NCBI GenBank assembly: GCA_917880885.1
Contig: OU862910.1
Location: forward strand, 22,146,710 to 22,210,709
Reading direction: 5' to 3'
DNA from: Limnephilus marmoratus
Taxonomy: Eukaryota; Arthropoda; Insecta; Trichoptera; Limnephilidae
DNA: 64,000 nucleotides
In this document: positions 22,896 through 35,091 of the stretch, in pieces
How positions within the stretch are numbered: position 1 is the stretch's first letter
How the letters are laid out: every line of letters begins with the position of its first letter
The notes under the pieces: model-generated
Told to the model about the DNA's origin: nothing
What the model saw: the letters and a program-made list of their open reading frames with translations, nothing else
Database searches by the model: none
Made by a program: the position numbers and the translations under genes

Positions 22896-23199
22896 CATCC
22901 GCTATAATATCAACTTTCGTTGATTTGGAGAAAACCGCAAAAACTGTCACATCTCAAGCGTAAATAAATAATTGTTTTTTAATTCTTTGAATTATGAAAT
23001 GGAGTAATATAATTTCGAAAAGCCTTAATTTTTTTATGTAAAAGCATAATTTAAGTACATAATTTCGATAAATAAAATGGATATAGCGGATTTTGATACT
23101 CACTTCGTGATTTACTCTCATATAGAGGGTTTTGAAACTCAACTGACCTGACGCGCGAATTTCTAAACCCGCCATCTATTCGTGATTGGTTGAATTCCG

Positions 23200-23552
23200 A
23201 TTTTTTTTTTTTTTTACATGAGCTCCACACAGGAGGCCCTGAGGAAAATAATTTCCCTCAGGGCCTATGTCATCTTTGGGGATGCTGTGTGGAGGGTTTT
23301 TTTAAGGAAGGGGAGGAGAGGAGAGTTCTGGGAAGGAAAAGGGTTTAATGGGTGGGTAGGAATCTAGGGTTCAGTATGTCCTGGTCATCCGCCTCCAAGA
23401 CCTAGACAAACCTCACCCCATGAACCCGGGCACCCCTGCTAAATCACCAAACGTAGCGAACCACTTGAGGTGACCTATGGCAGAGGTGTTGGTTATCCAA
23501 TAAAGGTTCCCGGGGCGGCGGTACCCATTCCCGCCTCCCAAATTGAAATGTA
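23200..23552 (-). repeat. Dispersed repeat family B, copy 3, with T-run (A-tail complement)
   Basis: Begins with a long T run then GAGCTCCACACAGGAGGCCC, the hairpin pair CCCTGAGG...CCCTCAGGGC, CTTTGGGGATGCTGTGTGGAG, and ends GGTACCCATTCCCGCCTCCC. In the sense direction this is a full-order but internally shortened element with a 3' A tail. Confidence 0.82.
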
Positions 23553-24211
23553 GCGTGTTTTGAGAGTATCTTGAATGATATAGCGGGTTTTGTTTCTCAC
23601 TAGCAGTTTTAACATGGTTTTTGGTCGTTGAGGTTTTGGTTCAATTTTAGGTTCCTCGCAAAAATGTTAACAAAATGTCATATTAAGATCATTTTGTCAA
23701 AAAATCGGATATAGCGGGTGTTGAAATTATAGGACTCACATGTTAGAGCAGATTAATGTTTATTTTTATCATTGATTGCTTTTCACCTCATCCGCGCTAT
23801 CCGTTTTTGAAAATCCCTGACCTCTAACCCTGATCCCGATAAATTGATTCAGATCTAACCGGTTATCGGAATCAATTTATTTTCGAAATAATAAAGTATT
23901 TCTGTAACCGGCGATCTCTTTCCTTTCCCTTAATTCCGTATGGCAGTTTTATATTTCCCTCTTGGCTTTCATCATCTCCCTGTCGTGAATTTATTTGGCA
24001 AGACGGTGATAATCATATTTTCTGGTAAGCAAAATTGAAAAACATTATCGTAAAAATATTCATCTACCCTCCAGTAACTCGTCTTCACTTGAAACCTTCA
24101 ACATTTTTCAAAGAATTATCTCATATATATTTATTTTATTTATGATGATTCGTCTCAACTGTTCGGAGTCAGATAGGCTACGACATTTCCGATTTGGGGA
24201 ATGTTGTTAGC
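23553..24211. other. Unassigned stretch
   Basis: Contains short reiterations of GATATAGCGGGTTTTG-like sequence (also near 23085 and 23708). No gene seen. Confidence 0.4.
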
Positions 24212-24458
24212 AATTTGGGAGGCGGGAATGAGTACCGCCGCCCCGGGAACCTTAATTGGATAACCAACACCTCTGCCACAGGTCACCCCAAGTGGTTCTC
24301 TGCGTTTGGTGATTTGGCAGGGGTGCCTGGGTTCATGGGGTGAGGTTTGTCTAGGTCTTGGAGGCGGATGACTAGGACACACTGAACCCCAGATTCCTAC
24401 CCACCCCTTAAACCCCTTTCCTTTCCAGAACCATTCCCGCCTCCCAAATTGAAAAGTA
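24212..24458 (+). repeat. Dispersed repeat family B, copy 4, rearranged
   Basis: Sense head ATTTGGGAGGCGGGAATGAG through GAGGCGGATG and CCCAGATTCCTACCCACCCC, then directly an inverted head fragment CCATTCCCGCCTCCC at about 24432. The 3' half is missing, so two opposed fragments are joined. Confidence 0.75.
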
Positions 24459-24544
24459 CCACGTTATTCGGGAATTATTATTAATTATCCCATATGATTT
24501 TTATTTGCCGTTAAATATGATGACCGTTCCGCCGCGGAGTTGGT

Positions 24545-25012
24545 TTTTTATTTTCACATTTGCTCCACACAGGAGAACCAGAAGAAAAAAAATCCCTCAG
24601 GGCTTATGTCATCTTTGGGGATTCTGTATGCAGGGTCTTTTTATGGAAAGGAAGGAGAGGAGAAGTTCTGGAAAGGAATAATGTACGAGTATGAAGGGTG
24701 GGTAGGAATCTAGGATTCATTGTGTCCAAGAAAGACGGACGTATGAATCCACCCTTCCACTGCGGTACAAGGTGATGGGTCGAGAGGGTCCGGCTGGAGA
24801 GAACAAAAGGTCTCCCTCAGCCAGTCTCTACTGATCCTGCCTGTCACGCATTAGGTGGGCAAACACATCCGTCGCCAAGACCCAGACAATTCTCAACCAT
24901 GAACCTGTGCACCCCTGTCACCCAAGTCACCAAACGTGGAGTGACTAATGGCAGAGGTGTTGATTATCCAATAAATAGTTCCTGGGGCGGCGGTACCCAT
25001 ACCTGCCTATTC
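24545..25012 (-). repeat. Dispersed repeat family B, copy 5, near full length
   Basis: The complement runs in family order over about 468 bp: head at about 25010 (GGTACCGCCGCCCCAGGAAC), then the CAGCCGGACCCTC block, the CCTTCC-rich segment and the 3' hairpin block at 24553-24630, with a T-rich flank matching the A tail. Confidence 0.8.
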
Positions 25013-26495
25013 CTCATTTTTTCCTTTCGCGAAATTAAATAAAAACTACCTCTCATCGTATTATTCTAAGTCGTACGAAATTTTTTGAATTGTTTGAAAA
25101 AATTGTAATGTTTTAAAATTGTTTTGTCGCTTTATAAAACTGAAAAGTTTTAAACGGTTTCAGATATTTCCACACGGTGGGTTTAGTTCAAAGGGGCTTA
25201 AACTGCATTCCGCGACATTACCATTCCCCGACTAAATCAAATAGGTTCTTGCAGCCCGTTCCACTGAAGCAGTCCTAAATGTTTAGTTTTTCGCATTGCG
25301 GGTAAACATTTCCATAGATAATGCCTTGGGGTTGGCAACAAAAAATACCCCTTGGTTATACGCCATATCGCGTTCCTCACACGCCAAGTTACCGCCTTTC
25401 ATGAACTATGCAAATAAATTGAATATTAATGTACCATTTTTATTAATAAACTTAACAATGATGCACACTCTCTGACTACACTACAGTTTAAAAAATTTGT
25501 TTTTTTTTTAGTTTTACCGTTTTTACAATTAATAACGGCTGTTTTTTTGGTAAAACCTTTCAAGTCACATTTTTTGGGAAGGTGACTTTTCAGTTGTTTC
25601 TTGACGAATAGTTGGCAAAATATTTTTTGCGGATTTAGCATTTTTAATACTAACAAATCTTTCGTAATTGTAAATAGAATTGCAATATTTTACATCAAAA
25701 TGTTAAAGAACAAATAACAGCTTTCATATAAATTTCAAGATTTTTAATTACTGTTCGCGCATTTTTATATGTGATTGATTGAGTATTGCATTCGCAGACT
25801 TGGTGGGTAGATATGTCAAAATCCTAAATTTATCCCACCTACCTAATCTTTCCTTCCAAAATGTCACCATAAAAATTGTTGCAAGGAAGTACTCAACTTT
25901 GGAGAGGACAGTGTGATTTGCTGCTCAGTACAAAATAACATTTCAGACAGTGCATGTATCGTAACCTCTTACTGTAAGAATATTGCGATTTTTAAATAAA
26001 ACAGTGAGAAGTGTACACCAAAACTGGAGATTAGCGAAGCCCCATCTGCAACGGTGAGTCCTATTTTCCTTATTCCAATCTGTGCTTCTCCAATTTTCCA
26101 AAAGCACAGATCTGAACTATCGACTGACTATCCATCACGTTTTTCGAGTGTATGCTATTTAATCGTCCCGTATAACTTGGCAATTTCACGTAGTTTCGGG
26201 ACTGGTCCTTCGAGGGCTGCATAGGCTTTGCTCTGCAGTATTTACCGCCAATTAACAGTGGAGTCGCAGTTTCGCGACACCAATTACTTTTGCGAATTTG
26301 TAAATATTTGATTTTATGTTTATCTCCTGTAAGGTTTTCATTTTGTGACTTGGAAGGGTTTTTACCAAACCACAGTCGATATATAAATTCACCCTCCCCC
26401 CGTATAGCTTAGCCTTGAAGGCTTAAAGAAACAAAACGAATTCCGTTCCGAAACGAATGAATGAATTAATATGATAAGTATTAAGGACAAGATTT
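25013..26495. other. Unassigned stretch
   Basis: AT-rich; several short open frames without recognisable features. Confidence 0.45.
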
Positions 26496-27003
26496 CGTGA
26501 TTCAATTCAATTCAATTTATTTATTTTTAAATATTAAAATTCAAACAGATTTAAGCAATTTATACATCAATGAAGCACAATCATACTAACAACAACAAAG
26601 TTTGTCGTCTGAATTGTGCTTCATTGATGTTAAACATATCGATATTCGAAGTGATTCTATTTAACAACAAGACAGCTCTCCCGACTGGCATAACCATTGA
26701 CAAGTTAGTTCTGCAAGCCGGGAGATAAAACAGTATATGCTGTCGGTGACGGAGATAACCATCGGGAACATAGAAACTAATGCTCTCCATGATAGCCGAG
26801 TTTTCGAACCTTCCACGAATCCGTCTGAAGAAATGTGTTACAATGAGCACATCCCTTCTGACCCGTAGAGAGTTCAACCAAGCATGCCCAAGAGAAAGTG
26901 GGTAGGGTAGAGCCACGGGTAGTAGCCATACTTCCTCAGGTAAAGAAATCTCAGAAATTTCTTCTGAACCCTTTCCAACATGAGGGAATACTTCACTAGG
27001 CGC
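26496..27003 (-). pseudogene. Jockey-like LINE, RT C-terminus and 3' end
   Basis: On the minus strand the blocks LERVQKKFLRFLYLRKYGYY, then LRVRRDVLIVTHFFRRIRG, CRTNLSMVMPVGRAVLLLNR and NEAQFRRQTLLLL follow one another with one frame change near 26915. This is the conserved post-RT region of jockey-type LINEs. The element ends with AATAAATAAATTGAATTGAA, a pentamer-repeat tail at about 26496-26530, so the 3' end is complete and the 5' part is truncated. Confidence 0.8.
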
Positions 27004-29145
27004 ACCGTGATGTCAAAAAAAAAATGAATGTCAAAATATGATTAAATATCAAGTTGAAAAACACAAGAGAAAACTGTGTCGATCAAATCACCATGGAAGA
27101 ACAATAATATTGTACCTAATATGTGGACGTGAACCCCAGAACAGGTATGACGCAGTGAGGTCAATATACCAAAAAATGTAACTTTAAGAGCGTTTAACCA
27201 GCCAGCGGACGAAAATCCACATTTCGTCGAAAGTTGTTCTTACGATCGTGCAGGGCGGTTACAATGAGAAAGATTAATTATTCTCCGTACCAGCTTTTTA
27301 AAATTATAACTCAATATCGAATTTATTTCAATCCAAATTAGCTTTAATTTATACCTTCATCCAAAAATGCTGAAAGGCGTGATGATAAAACTATTAAAAA
27401 TAATGTACTTTTTGTAATTATTTTATGATTATAAGTATTTATCATTTTTCAATAATATCTAAATTTAATAAGAATGTTAAAAAAATCTGAAATATATTAA
27501 TTTGTAAGTACGCAAATAAATACACAAATGGACTAATTTTCGTCAAGAAACACATGTACGTGCATATTTTTTAATGATTTTATTGAAACTAAAATTAAAA
27601 TTCTAAAATATGCGTTTGCTAGATAATGTATTGATTCATTTTACTGCATGATTATATTATTTGAAATGGGTGTGGTATAATACAAAATCTTTTTTGAAAA
27701 TTTAACAAATCTGCCAACGACCTATGGAATAACCTTATATTTCAATATCTTTGGGAATAACCTTATTATACTAAAAATTAAAAAAAATTCTCAAAATTTA
27801 TTACATGCGAATGCTAGATAAAAGAACAATCTTTCAAAATCCATTTATAATTTTTTGTGGAAAAGAGTCAATACGTCTAAAATCTGATTTGAAAATGACA
27901 TATTTCTGGTTTTCTCTGGTAAAGCCCTCTTAATGTATTTTTTATGTATTAATTTAAAAAAAATTAAAAAAGATCATGAAATTTTAATTCCTGTCGGCAC
28001 TAACCTTTTTCTCATGCATACAGTTCAAATATTTGATTCATTCTGTACAGTATTGTACATCAATGATTCTATATAATTTAATCTAATATTTTACTATGAA
28101 ACCAGTTTTCTCTTTTTCCCATCTTTCTTGATAAATACGATTAATATTTTGTATGGGATTGGTAGAGAGAGGATCGAGATAAAACCTTTGTTCGTGTAAG
28201 CTGAGTCAACTCCTTTATATTACTATTTTGTCTTGAATTATTATATTTTATATCACATCGTGTCCGCTTCCTACAAATTACCCTGTTTCTCAAAATGAGT
28301 CTTTCCTTTCGGACCGGAGTCAAACATTTTGTTTGAAGCATTAAATTAGCTTTTCTCGGTAAAATTCCGTATTGAAACCCAATTGACTAATCAAATCTTC
28401 TAACGCAGAATTAATCTTCTGTTTCCTACGAAAAGCGTTTTTATGGACGTCGAACATAAGTTGGAGAAATTCAATTAGATTAAGAAAATCGATGTCCATT
28501 GTTAGTTGGCGAACCGAACAAGCACCGTCAACATTAGCCTGTTATTAAACGAGTCTAAATTTAAGACATTTCCAAGCAATGTTTTCATTGCGAGTGAAAC
28601 CTTCCCAAAAATGCGACGTGAATTTTAAACAAAATATAAATTTACATAATATTTGAAGTCAGCTACCTTATATTAATAAACTCAAAAGTTTTTTTATCAT
28701 TTTTAAAATAGATGTCCTTTTGTGAAAGTAATTCCACGGTCTACGCTGAAAATGTGTTTTTAAAATGTGACAGTAATTTTGTTACAAAATGTTTCAGTAG
28801 AGCTTTGCTTTATCCTGGGCCGATTTTTTGCGTGTATTTACGTAAACCTACTCTACCATTTCGACTCTTTCTTCCAGAAAGGACCTAAATACAAATTGGT
28901 GTATCTACAGCTCGCGTGAGGTGGTGTCAGCGCCCTTGAGGTGATTTTCCATGAAAACCGCGCTATATAAATCGGTCAAAAATTATTACGCGATAGTGAC
29001 CGTTCACAAAATACACACATTATCAAATCGTAATTTATTATTAAATACTTGGACAATTTCTGGGCTTTACCCTATTTTTGTGAATATTTCTAAAGGGCAA
29101 ACGCCTAATAATCAGATATTAATTACATTAAATGTTTTTTTTTTC
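27004..29145. other. Long unassigned AT-rich stretch
   Basis: No gene, RNA or definable repeat recognised. Confidence 0.45.
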
Positions 29146-29430
29146 TTTTTGAAGTGAAACTTCTATAGGACGGCTGATGTGATTAGGATTTCGTATGAAA
29201 CGGAAATGACGATTAGTGCACCTGCGACGCGTCAACTGCGCTCATCGGCCGCTTTGATAATGATGTCACTTTTAAAGGCTCCTATTGGTTGGGATATGAA
29301 ACGGAAATTACACGAGATCTGCGCTCATTAGTCGCTTTGATTATGACCTCACTTTCCAAGAATTGGTTGAGATTGTTCTGGTAAAGTTTCGCTTCTACCG
29401 CGTGTAAATTACATTCGATTTTTTTTTTAG
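29146..29430 (+). repeat. Dispersed repeat family H, copy 1
   Basis: Shares TTTTGAAGTGAAACTTCT, GATTTCGTATGAAACGGAAA and TTC.CTTCTACCGCGTGTAA with copies at 36408 and 37876. The ends are imperfect inverted repeats (GAAGTGAAA / TTTC.CTTC), suggesting a MITE. Confidence 0.65.
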
Positions 29431-29580
29431 TTTAATATATATTTCTGCATTTCTAATACCTTATTTTCTTTCATTTTTGTTAGTAATAATCTACCTTGTG
29501 CATTGTTGCCACCTCATCCCCGGTAACAAACAGTAAAAACAAACCCCTAATTACCTTAAAATTAGAATACATAATGCTAA

Positions 29581-29588
29581 CTGTAGAC
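29581..29588. repeat. hAT target-site duplication, left
   Basis: CTGTAGAC, repeated exactly at 30267-30274. Confidence 0.9.
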
Positions 29589-30266
29589 CAATGATGGCGA
29601 ACCAATGGCACGCGACACAATATTTTGGGCACGTCACTGATCAATGATCACAAAATTTATTATGCCCCACAAAAAAATTGATGAATTTGAAATACAGCGG
29701 ATTGATTTCCGGTTTAGTTCAATATGGATTAAAAAAATTGTTGAAACACGGAGAGAGAGTCAATCGAAACAGAAAGATTGACAGGTAATGTAAGTGAAAA
29801 TGCTAATAACAATATTTTGGAAACATGGAATGCGTTACCAGACACATTTAATTTGAAGAAGTTGGCTCATTTTATTTTAACAATATTTTCATCAACCTAT
29901 GCCTGCGAGTCATTATTTTCAGAGATGAATAACATTGAAGAGTCGGTTAGAAGCCGTTTGACAGATGACTCCAGTTCAGCATGCATTCTGCTAAAAGTAA
30001 CATCTTACAACCCTAACATAAATGTTATTTGTCATCTAACCTGTAACAACAGATGTCACACTAATTTGCTTTTATTTAAATTACGCATATAATGCAAAAT
30101 GTTCCTATTTTTTGTAGTAAATGAAGAGTTTTTAATTGATCGTAAATATTTATTATTATTATTTTCCAAATAATCTCAAAGTCAAAATTATTTGATGGCA
30201 CGTCTATGACCTCATTAAACATTTCTTAAAAATGGCACGTTGATACGTAAAGGTTCGCCATCCCTG
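29589..30266 (+). mobile_element. Internally deleted hAT transposon with 8-bp TSD
   Basis: The left end CAATGATGGCGAACC pairs with the right end, whose complement is CAGGGATGGCGAACC. The 8-bp duplication CTGTAGAC flanks it exactly. Both fit hAT elements. At 678 bp it is far below autonomous size, but it retains a transposase C-terminal fragment. Confidence 0.93.
29778..30092 (+). pseudogene. hAT transposase C-terminal (dimerisation) fragment
   Basis: Residues WNALPDTFNLKKLAHFILTI, then FSSTYACESLFSEMN and RSRLTDDSSSACILLKVTSY match the C-terminal hAT dimerisation region of the GTF2IRD2/ZBED-like transposase branch, where STY.CE..FS.MN and RSRLTD are hallmark blocks. Roughly 100 residues are open; the catalytic core and DNA-binding BED region are absent because of the internal deletion. 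It cannot encode an active transposase. Confidence 0.85.
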
Positions 30267-30274
30267 CTGTAGAC
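30267..30274. repeat. hAT target-site duplication, right
   Basis: CTGTAGAC, identical to 29581-29588. Confidence 0.9.
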
Positions 30275-31819
30275 TGTTGTCAAGTAACATGCTCCTCTTG
30301 TTTATCTATCTGAGTTACTTTTAAAAGGAATATCAAATACTTTTAAGCTTATGCTAAATCCCATTACAAGGTATTTATTTTACGTACAATAATTTTTTTT
30401 CAATTTTGAATTAAATCCATTGAAAATGTCTAAATTCGTCGTGAATTGAATATGTACCTAGTATCAAATAATTTCATTAGGTTTCCATTCTGGTAATGGC
30501 GGGTTGCAGGAAGCTATTTCGGGCCTCCTATACTCCTTGTCAGGCTTCCCATATTCTGGCAAATTTAATATTTATCGGTTAAGTAGATTACAAGCGATTA
30601 GATAACAGTGACTTCCGCCACCGGGGCCTTGACATTTGGAAGTTTGACACGCATATATTAGACTTACGTAATCTGTACCATGTTCTTACTCGTAGGAGAG
30701 ACATTGCTACGCCAAATTCCCAATACGCGTAACGAGAATTTCGCAAAGTCGTCACTAATTTAGTGAAGTTCCTTTTATGTCTTGAACCGAAAACATGTCA
30801 GCAATAAAAGCTCTGGTAAACGTGCAAATTTTTACGACAATTTCTTGCAGGCAAGGTATTTCTGTTAAGACTTCCGTAATATTGGTCAAGATTGCGCAAA
30901 ACTGTCGTGTATTGCGTATTGTTGGTGAGTTCATTCGGCAACCTAATTTTGTCGGGCCAAATCTATATCCTTCTTGCTAAATATTGTGTGTGTCTCTTTT
31001 CACCACCTACCCGCTACCTAAACTGTCATTATTTCAAACACGATTGATGTTTGTAAATAATGTCGATTTTTTTTTCAAGTTCTATAAGTTTGGTGGAGTT
31101 AATGCAGGAGATCAATTTTTGTGTTATGAATTTGTTTTACTGCAATCTTACGGGACACGAATATATTGACGGCCAACACCTTGCCCTGCAAGACTATTAA
31201 CGGCCAACACAATGATAAATAATAGGATATTTATCTTGGTCGTTTACCAGCACCTTAATATTGATATAGAATACGGATTTATGACACTTGCGTTAACCCA
31301 CGTGGAGATGTTATGTAATTTACTGGGTGGTCGATAATATTGATTACGAACAATGTCAACATTTTGACCTTTTCCGTGCTATTGTAATTTCGGGTACGAT
31401 TATCTTTAAAGTTTATTTTATTTATTTATCTGTAATAAGTATATTTACAATTGGTTTCTTTGATGTCTGTCTGTCTCACTGGGATATACCTGTGTCGAGA
31501 CAGGCGGTGCAGATTGTTTATTTCTTTGCACGATTATTGAAGATGGCCCCATTATCACCTTGCATGTAATTGCGCTGTGTTGTTTGGCATTTTAGGGATA
31601 TAATTCGCTTTAAACCTTACCTAACGTAATGCGGCCTTTTGCTAATTATGTATTAATAGCACTTTTATAATCACATTTAATTTAATTAATGTTGCTTTTC
31701 AAAGCTACAAAATAGCCCAAAACTTTATTTTTAAATTGATACGTTGTCATTCTACTTCGATTAAAGGGGATTTAAATAAACTATATTTGACATTTCTTCC
31801 TTTTTGATTTTTTTTGTAC
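30275..31819. other. Unassigned stretch
   Basis: No supported gene; several 60-80 codon frames without recognisable content. Confidence 0.45.
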
Positions 31820-32060
31820 ATTTAACTCCACACCTCCAGCCTATTTTATCTTAGGGATGATGTGTGGAGAGGCTTTTTGAGGAGAAGAAGAAGGGGTGAG
31901 TGTGTATCTTGATGTTTTGGGAAGAAGGAAACACAGAAGCCGGCAAATCGTTCCACAGCCGAGGTGTTGAACTCAAGAGTCGTAAAAACCGCTTCTCTTG
32001 TGACAAATGTCAACCGTGTACAAATGTTTGGCGGGCGTTCGACGTGTTTCCCGACTATGC
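31820..32060 (+). repeat. Dispersed repeat family K, copy 1
   Basis: Begins with a hairpin-like CTCCACACC...GTGTGGAG pair (related to family B ends), then GAAACACAGAAGCCGGCAAA, TCGTTCCACAGCCGAGG, TCTTGTGACAAATGTCAA. The same order occurs at 36185-36400. Confidence 0.65.
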
Positions 32061-32219
32061 ACCGGTGCCGAAGGGATCTATTACTCTAGTGCTTTAGAGC
32101 ATCTTTGACTGAAAAACCCGAAAATACTGATATGCTTGCCTAAGCGAGATCGTACGTGACGTTACTGTACTAGTATCTTCTGTCTTAGACGCGTGAGAAG
32201 GATGAGAAGTGATGAGAAA

Positions 32220-32350
32220 AATGATATTAAACATTGATTAAATAGGTTACGTTAGGTTAAGTTATGGATTATTTTTCTTTTTTTTCACAGCTTTTAAAGA
32301 CTTTTTAAAGAGGTGTTGAGTTGACTTGATTCTGGGTTGGCATAGAACCC
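32220..32350 (+). repeat. Family J fragment, copy 2
   Basis: AAATAGGTTACGTTAGGTTA, AGCTTTTAAAGACTTTTTAA, GTTGAGTTGACTTGATTC and GGTTGGCAT match 22780-22890 and the complement of 35465-35600. Confidence 0.6.
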
Positions 32351-33306
32351 AATAAACCATCGTTTGAGTTTAGTTACCGAGGGCCAACTCTGAAGTAAGG
32401 TTTTCAACCCCGTCATCTATTTATGGATACGAATTTCTGAAGAGATGAGTCAGTCATTCCAGTTTCGCTTCGCTTTGAGTATAAGCCTGAGTTCGCGTAG
32501 CAGTCTATTCCAAGCTGTTCAAAGGGCTTCATACTCCGAAAACACAATCTCTGAACTTAGTGCGCTTTGCTTCCTTAAATCTTCCGATAGCTGATGACGT
32601 TGCCGATCCGGGAGTTGATTAGTTTTTTTCTATCCCCCGTGGATGCAGGGTGTCTGGGGGTAAAGTGCACTAACTTCGGGAGGTGATACTACACGAATGG
32701 TAGAAGTTAAAACGATAAATTACTTTAATCGAAATTTCATTCGAATCGAATGGTCGTTTATACAATACTATTGAATGCGACTATATAGACATCTACAGAA
32801 ACAGTTTTAAACAAACGATTTCTATAAGACCTATATGAGTTGTTCCGAAAAGCGAACAAGCTAGTCTGAGGAGTTAACACTTACGCTATTCCATGCTCTT
32901 CCCAATGCTTATTTCATGGTGTTAATATTCTGCAAATGTTCCAATATAATAAATAAATGAATAAAAATCAACACGTAAAAACGAAGTTTTTTTTTCAACT
33001 ATAATGCATCTACATATTTTTATAATGCAGTGAAATGGTTTCGACTTCCCGCCACGGTCCTACGAATTTCATCCAAATTCAGAGAAATACGTGTGTGTGC
33101 ATGAGTGGTCCAAAATTGGATAGAACATGTCATCGACAACAGGTCTATATGCCGAGTTTCAGCTGGGTCGGATGTCGGAAAATGGGTTAATTTCCACTTC
33201 CAAGATTTGCATTCATTCATTCACGGAAACAAAATCGAAATCAAAATTCAAATAAATGTATTTATAAAAATCAACCCATAAAAACGTTTTACTCTAAATT
33301 ATGATC
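32351..33306. other. Unassigned stretch
   Basis: No gene seen. Confidence 0.4.
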
Positions 33307-33515
33307 TTAACCCTTTGATTAGTGAGTTATTTTTTTGTCATCTACATCGTGGGAGTGAGTTATTTTTCAAGTTTGTCTTAATTTTTTAATCGATTTAATT
33401 AATTATCTTCTTACCTTGTTTTACTACACAAGTTAATTTCGGAGCTTCTTTATTACTATATATAACCTTTTGTTATTGAATAAGTAAGAATTACGTAAAT
33501 TTAGTTGGACAAATT

Positions 33516-34380
33516 CAGTGGTTCTCAACATTTTACAAATAGTGTTGCGAACATTTTTTTTTTATAAAAATTTAAATGTACAGTACCTAATAAAAAGTCA
33601 TAAAACATGTTACTAAAAATAAAAATAAATTATAAATTCAGTGGTTCTCAACATTTTACAAATAAAAAGTTTTCAAATTTTTAATTTTTTTTATTTGTTT
33701 ACGTAAAAAGAAATATACAATGTTATAAAGAGATAATACTAAAAATAAAAAAGTGGATCTATTCAGTGGTTCTCAACATTTTACAAATAGTTTTTTCAAG
33801 AAAAAATAATAAAAATATGTATAAGAACAGAAATGTACAGTAATAAAAATATAATACTAAAAATAAAAATAAAGTATCAATTCAGTGGTTCTCAACATTT
33901 TACAAATAAAAAGTTTTCAAATTTTTAATTTTTTTTATTTGCTTACATAAAAAGAAATATACAATGTAATAAAAAGATAATACTAAAAATAAAAAGTGGA
34001 TCTATTCAGTGGTTCTCAACATTTTACAAATAGTTTTTTCAAGAAAAAATAATAAAAATATGTATAAGAACAGAAATGTACAGTAATAAAAACATAATAC
34101 TAAAAATAAAAATAAAGTATCAATTCAGTGGTTCTCAACATTTTACAAAAAAAAAGTTTTCAAATTTTTAATTTTTTTAATTTACTTATATAAAAAGAAA
34201 TATAATATATAATAAAGGGATAATACTAAAAATAAAAAGTAGACCTTTTCAGTGTTCTCAACATTTTACAAATAGTTTCTTTTTTTTCATTAAAAATATC
34301 TATAAAAACAGAAATGTACAGTAATAAAAAACATAATACTAAAAATAAAAATAAGGTATAAATAATGTTAGATTTAAATT
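33516..34380 (+). repeat. Tandem array, 7 units of about 122 bp, sense orientation
   Basis: The block CAGTGGTTCTCAACATTTTA starts units at 33516, 33639, 33764, 33883, 34007 and 34126; a one-base-deleted version starts at 34250. Spacings are 123, 125, 119, 124, 119 and 124. Two unit types alternate (one continuing ACAAATAGTTTTTTC, the other ACAAATAAAAAGTTTTC), giving a higher-order period of about 243 bp. The block resembles a hAT terminal repeat. Confidence 0.9.
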
Positions 34381-34385
34381 ACTAG

Positions 34386-34535
34386 CTAAAATCTTCTTTT
34401 CGTGTGGTATTCCTCAAAACACGGATACATACATAATGGAACATTGCATCCAACACACATAAATTCTGTGTCCTTCCTTTGCACTGAAAGAATTTTGGAA
34501 TTACTGCACACAAAACATCCCCTACGTGTCCTACC
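34386..34535 (-). pseudogene. piggyBac transposase C-terminal Cys-rich fragment
   Basis: Read on the minus strand, 49 residues end at a TAG (34388-34386). They contain GRTRRGCFVCSN, then CVGCNVPLCMYPCFEEYHTK. The C-x2-C, C-x2-C, C-x3-C and final F..YH pattern is the zinc-binding C-terminus of piggyBac transposases. The DDD catalytic domain upstream is gone: sequence above 34536 loses the frame in a palindrome at 34541-34568 and then runs into the array. Confidence 0.85.
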
Positions 34536-34540
34536 AACGG

Positions 34541-34568
34541 TAGCAACGGTAGCGCCCTACCGTTGCTA
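34541..34568. repeat. Perfect 12-bp-arm palindrome with 4-base loop
   Basis: TAGCAACGGTAG at 34541-34552 and CTACCGTTGCTA at 34557-34568 around CGCC. It lies next to the truncation point of the transposase fragment. Confidence 0.9.
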
Positions 34569-34689
34569 CGCCGTATTCCCCTGGCATGATGGATTTCTGG
34601 AAGCGAACTGGAATTGATTCCTGGAACTGAACAAAAGTGCTTGACGACTGCGCTTTATTTTATTTTCTTTTTTATAAAAAAAAAAATTT

Positions 34690-35091
34690 TAACACTTTTT
34701 ATAAAATGTTTGAGAGCCACTTGATTAGTTCACTTTTTTATTTTTGTTTTTATCCCTTTATTATTATATATTTCTTTTTATACAACAAAAAAACCAAAAA
34801 TTTTGAAAACTTTTTATTTGTAAAATGTTGAGAGCCACTGGATTAGTCCACTTTTTTTATTTTTAGTATTATCCCTTTATTATTTATTGTACATTTCTTT
34901 CTATATAAATAAATTAATTAAAAATTTTGAAACGTTTTATTTGTAAAATGTTGAGAGCCACTGGATTAGTCCACTTTTTTATTTTTAGTATTATCCCTAT
35001 ATTATTGTCATTATTGTACATTTCTTTCTATATAAATAAATTAATTAAAATTTTTGAAAACTTTTTATTTGTAAAATGTTGAGAGCTACTG
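34690..35091 (-). repeat. Tandem array, 4 units, antisense orientation
   Basis: TTTGTAAAATGTTGAGAGCC and variants recur with ends near 34722, 34840, 34962 and 35091. These are the complement of the units in the sense array, so the two arrays form a large inverted repeat around the transposase fragment. Confidence 0.88.

Noticed and set aside
33516..34380. CRISPR-like array
   Set aside because: Units are about 122 bp and wholly related with no unique spacers; eukaryotic context; tandem repeat.
33516..35091. Complete hAT element bounded by CAGTGG ends
   Set aside because: The flanking octamers (GACAAATT and GATTACGT) do not match, so there is no 8-bp duplication; the TTAA/CCCTTTGA ends outside fit better.
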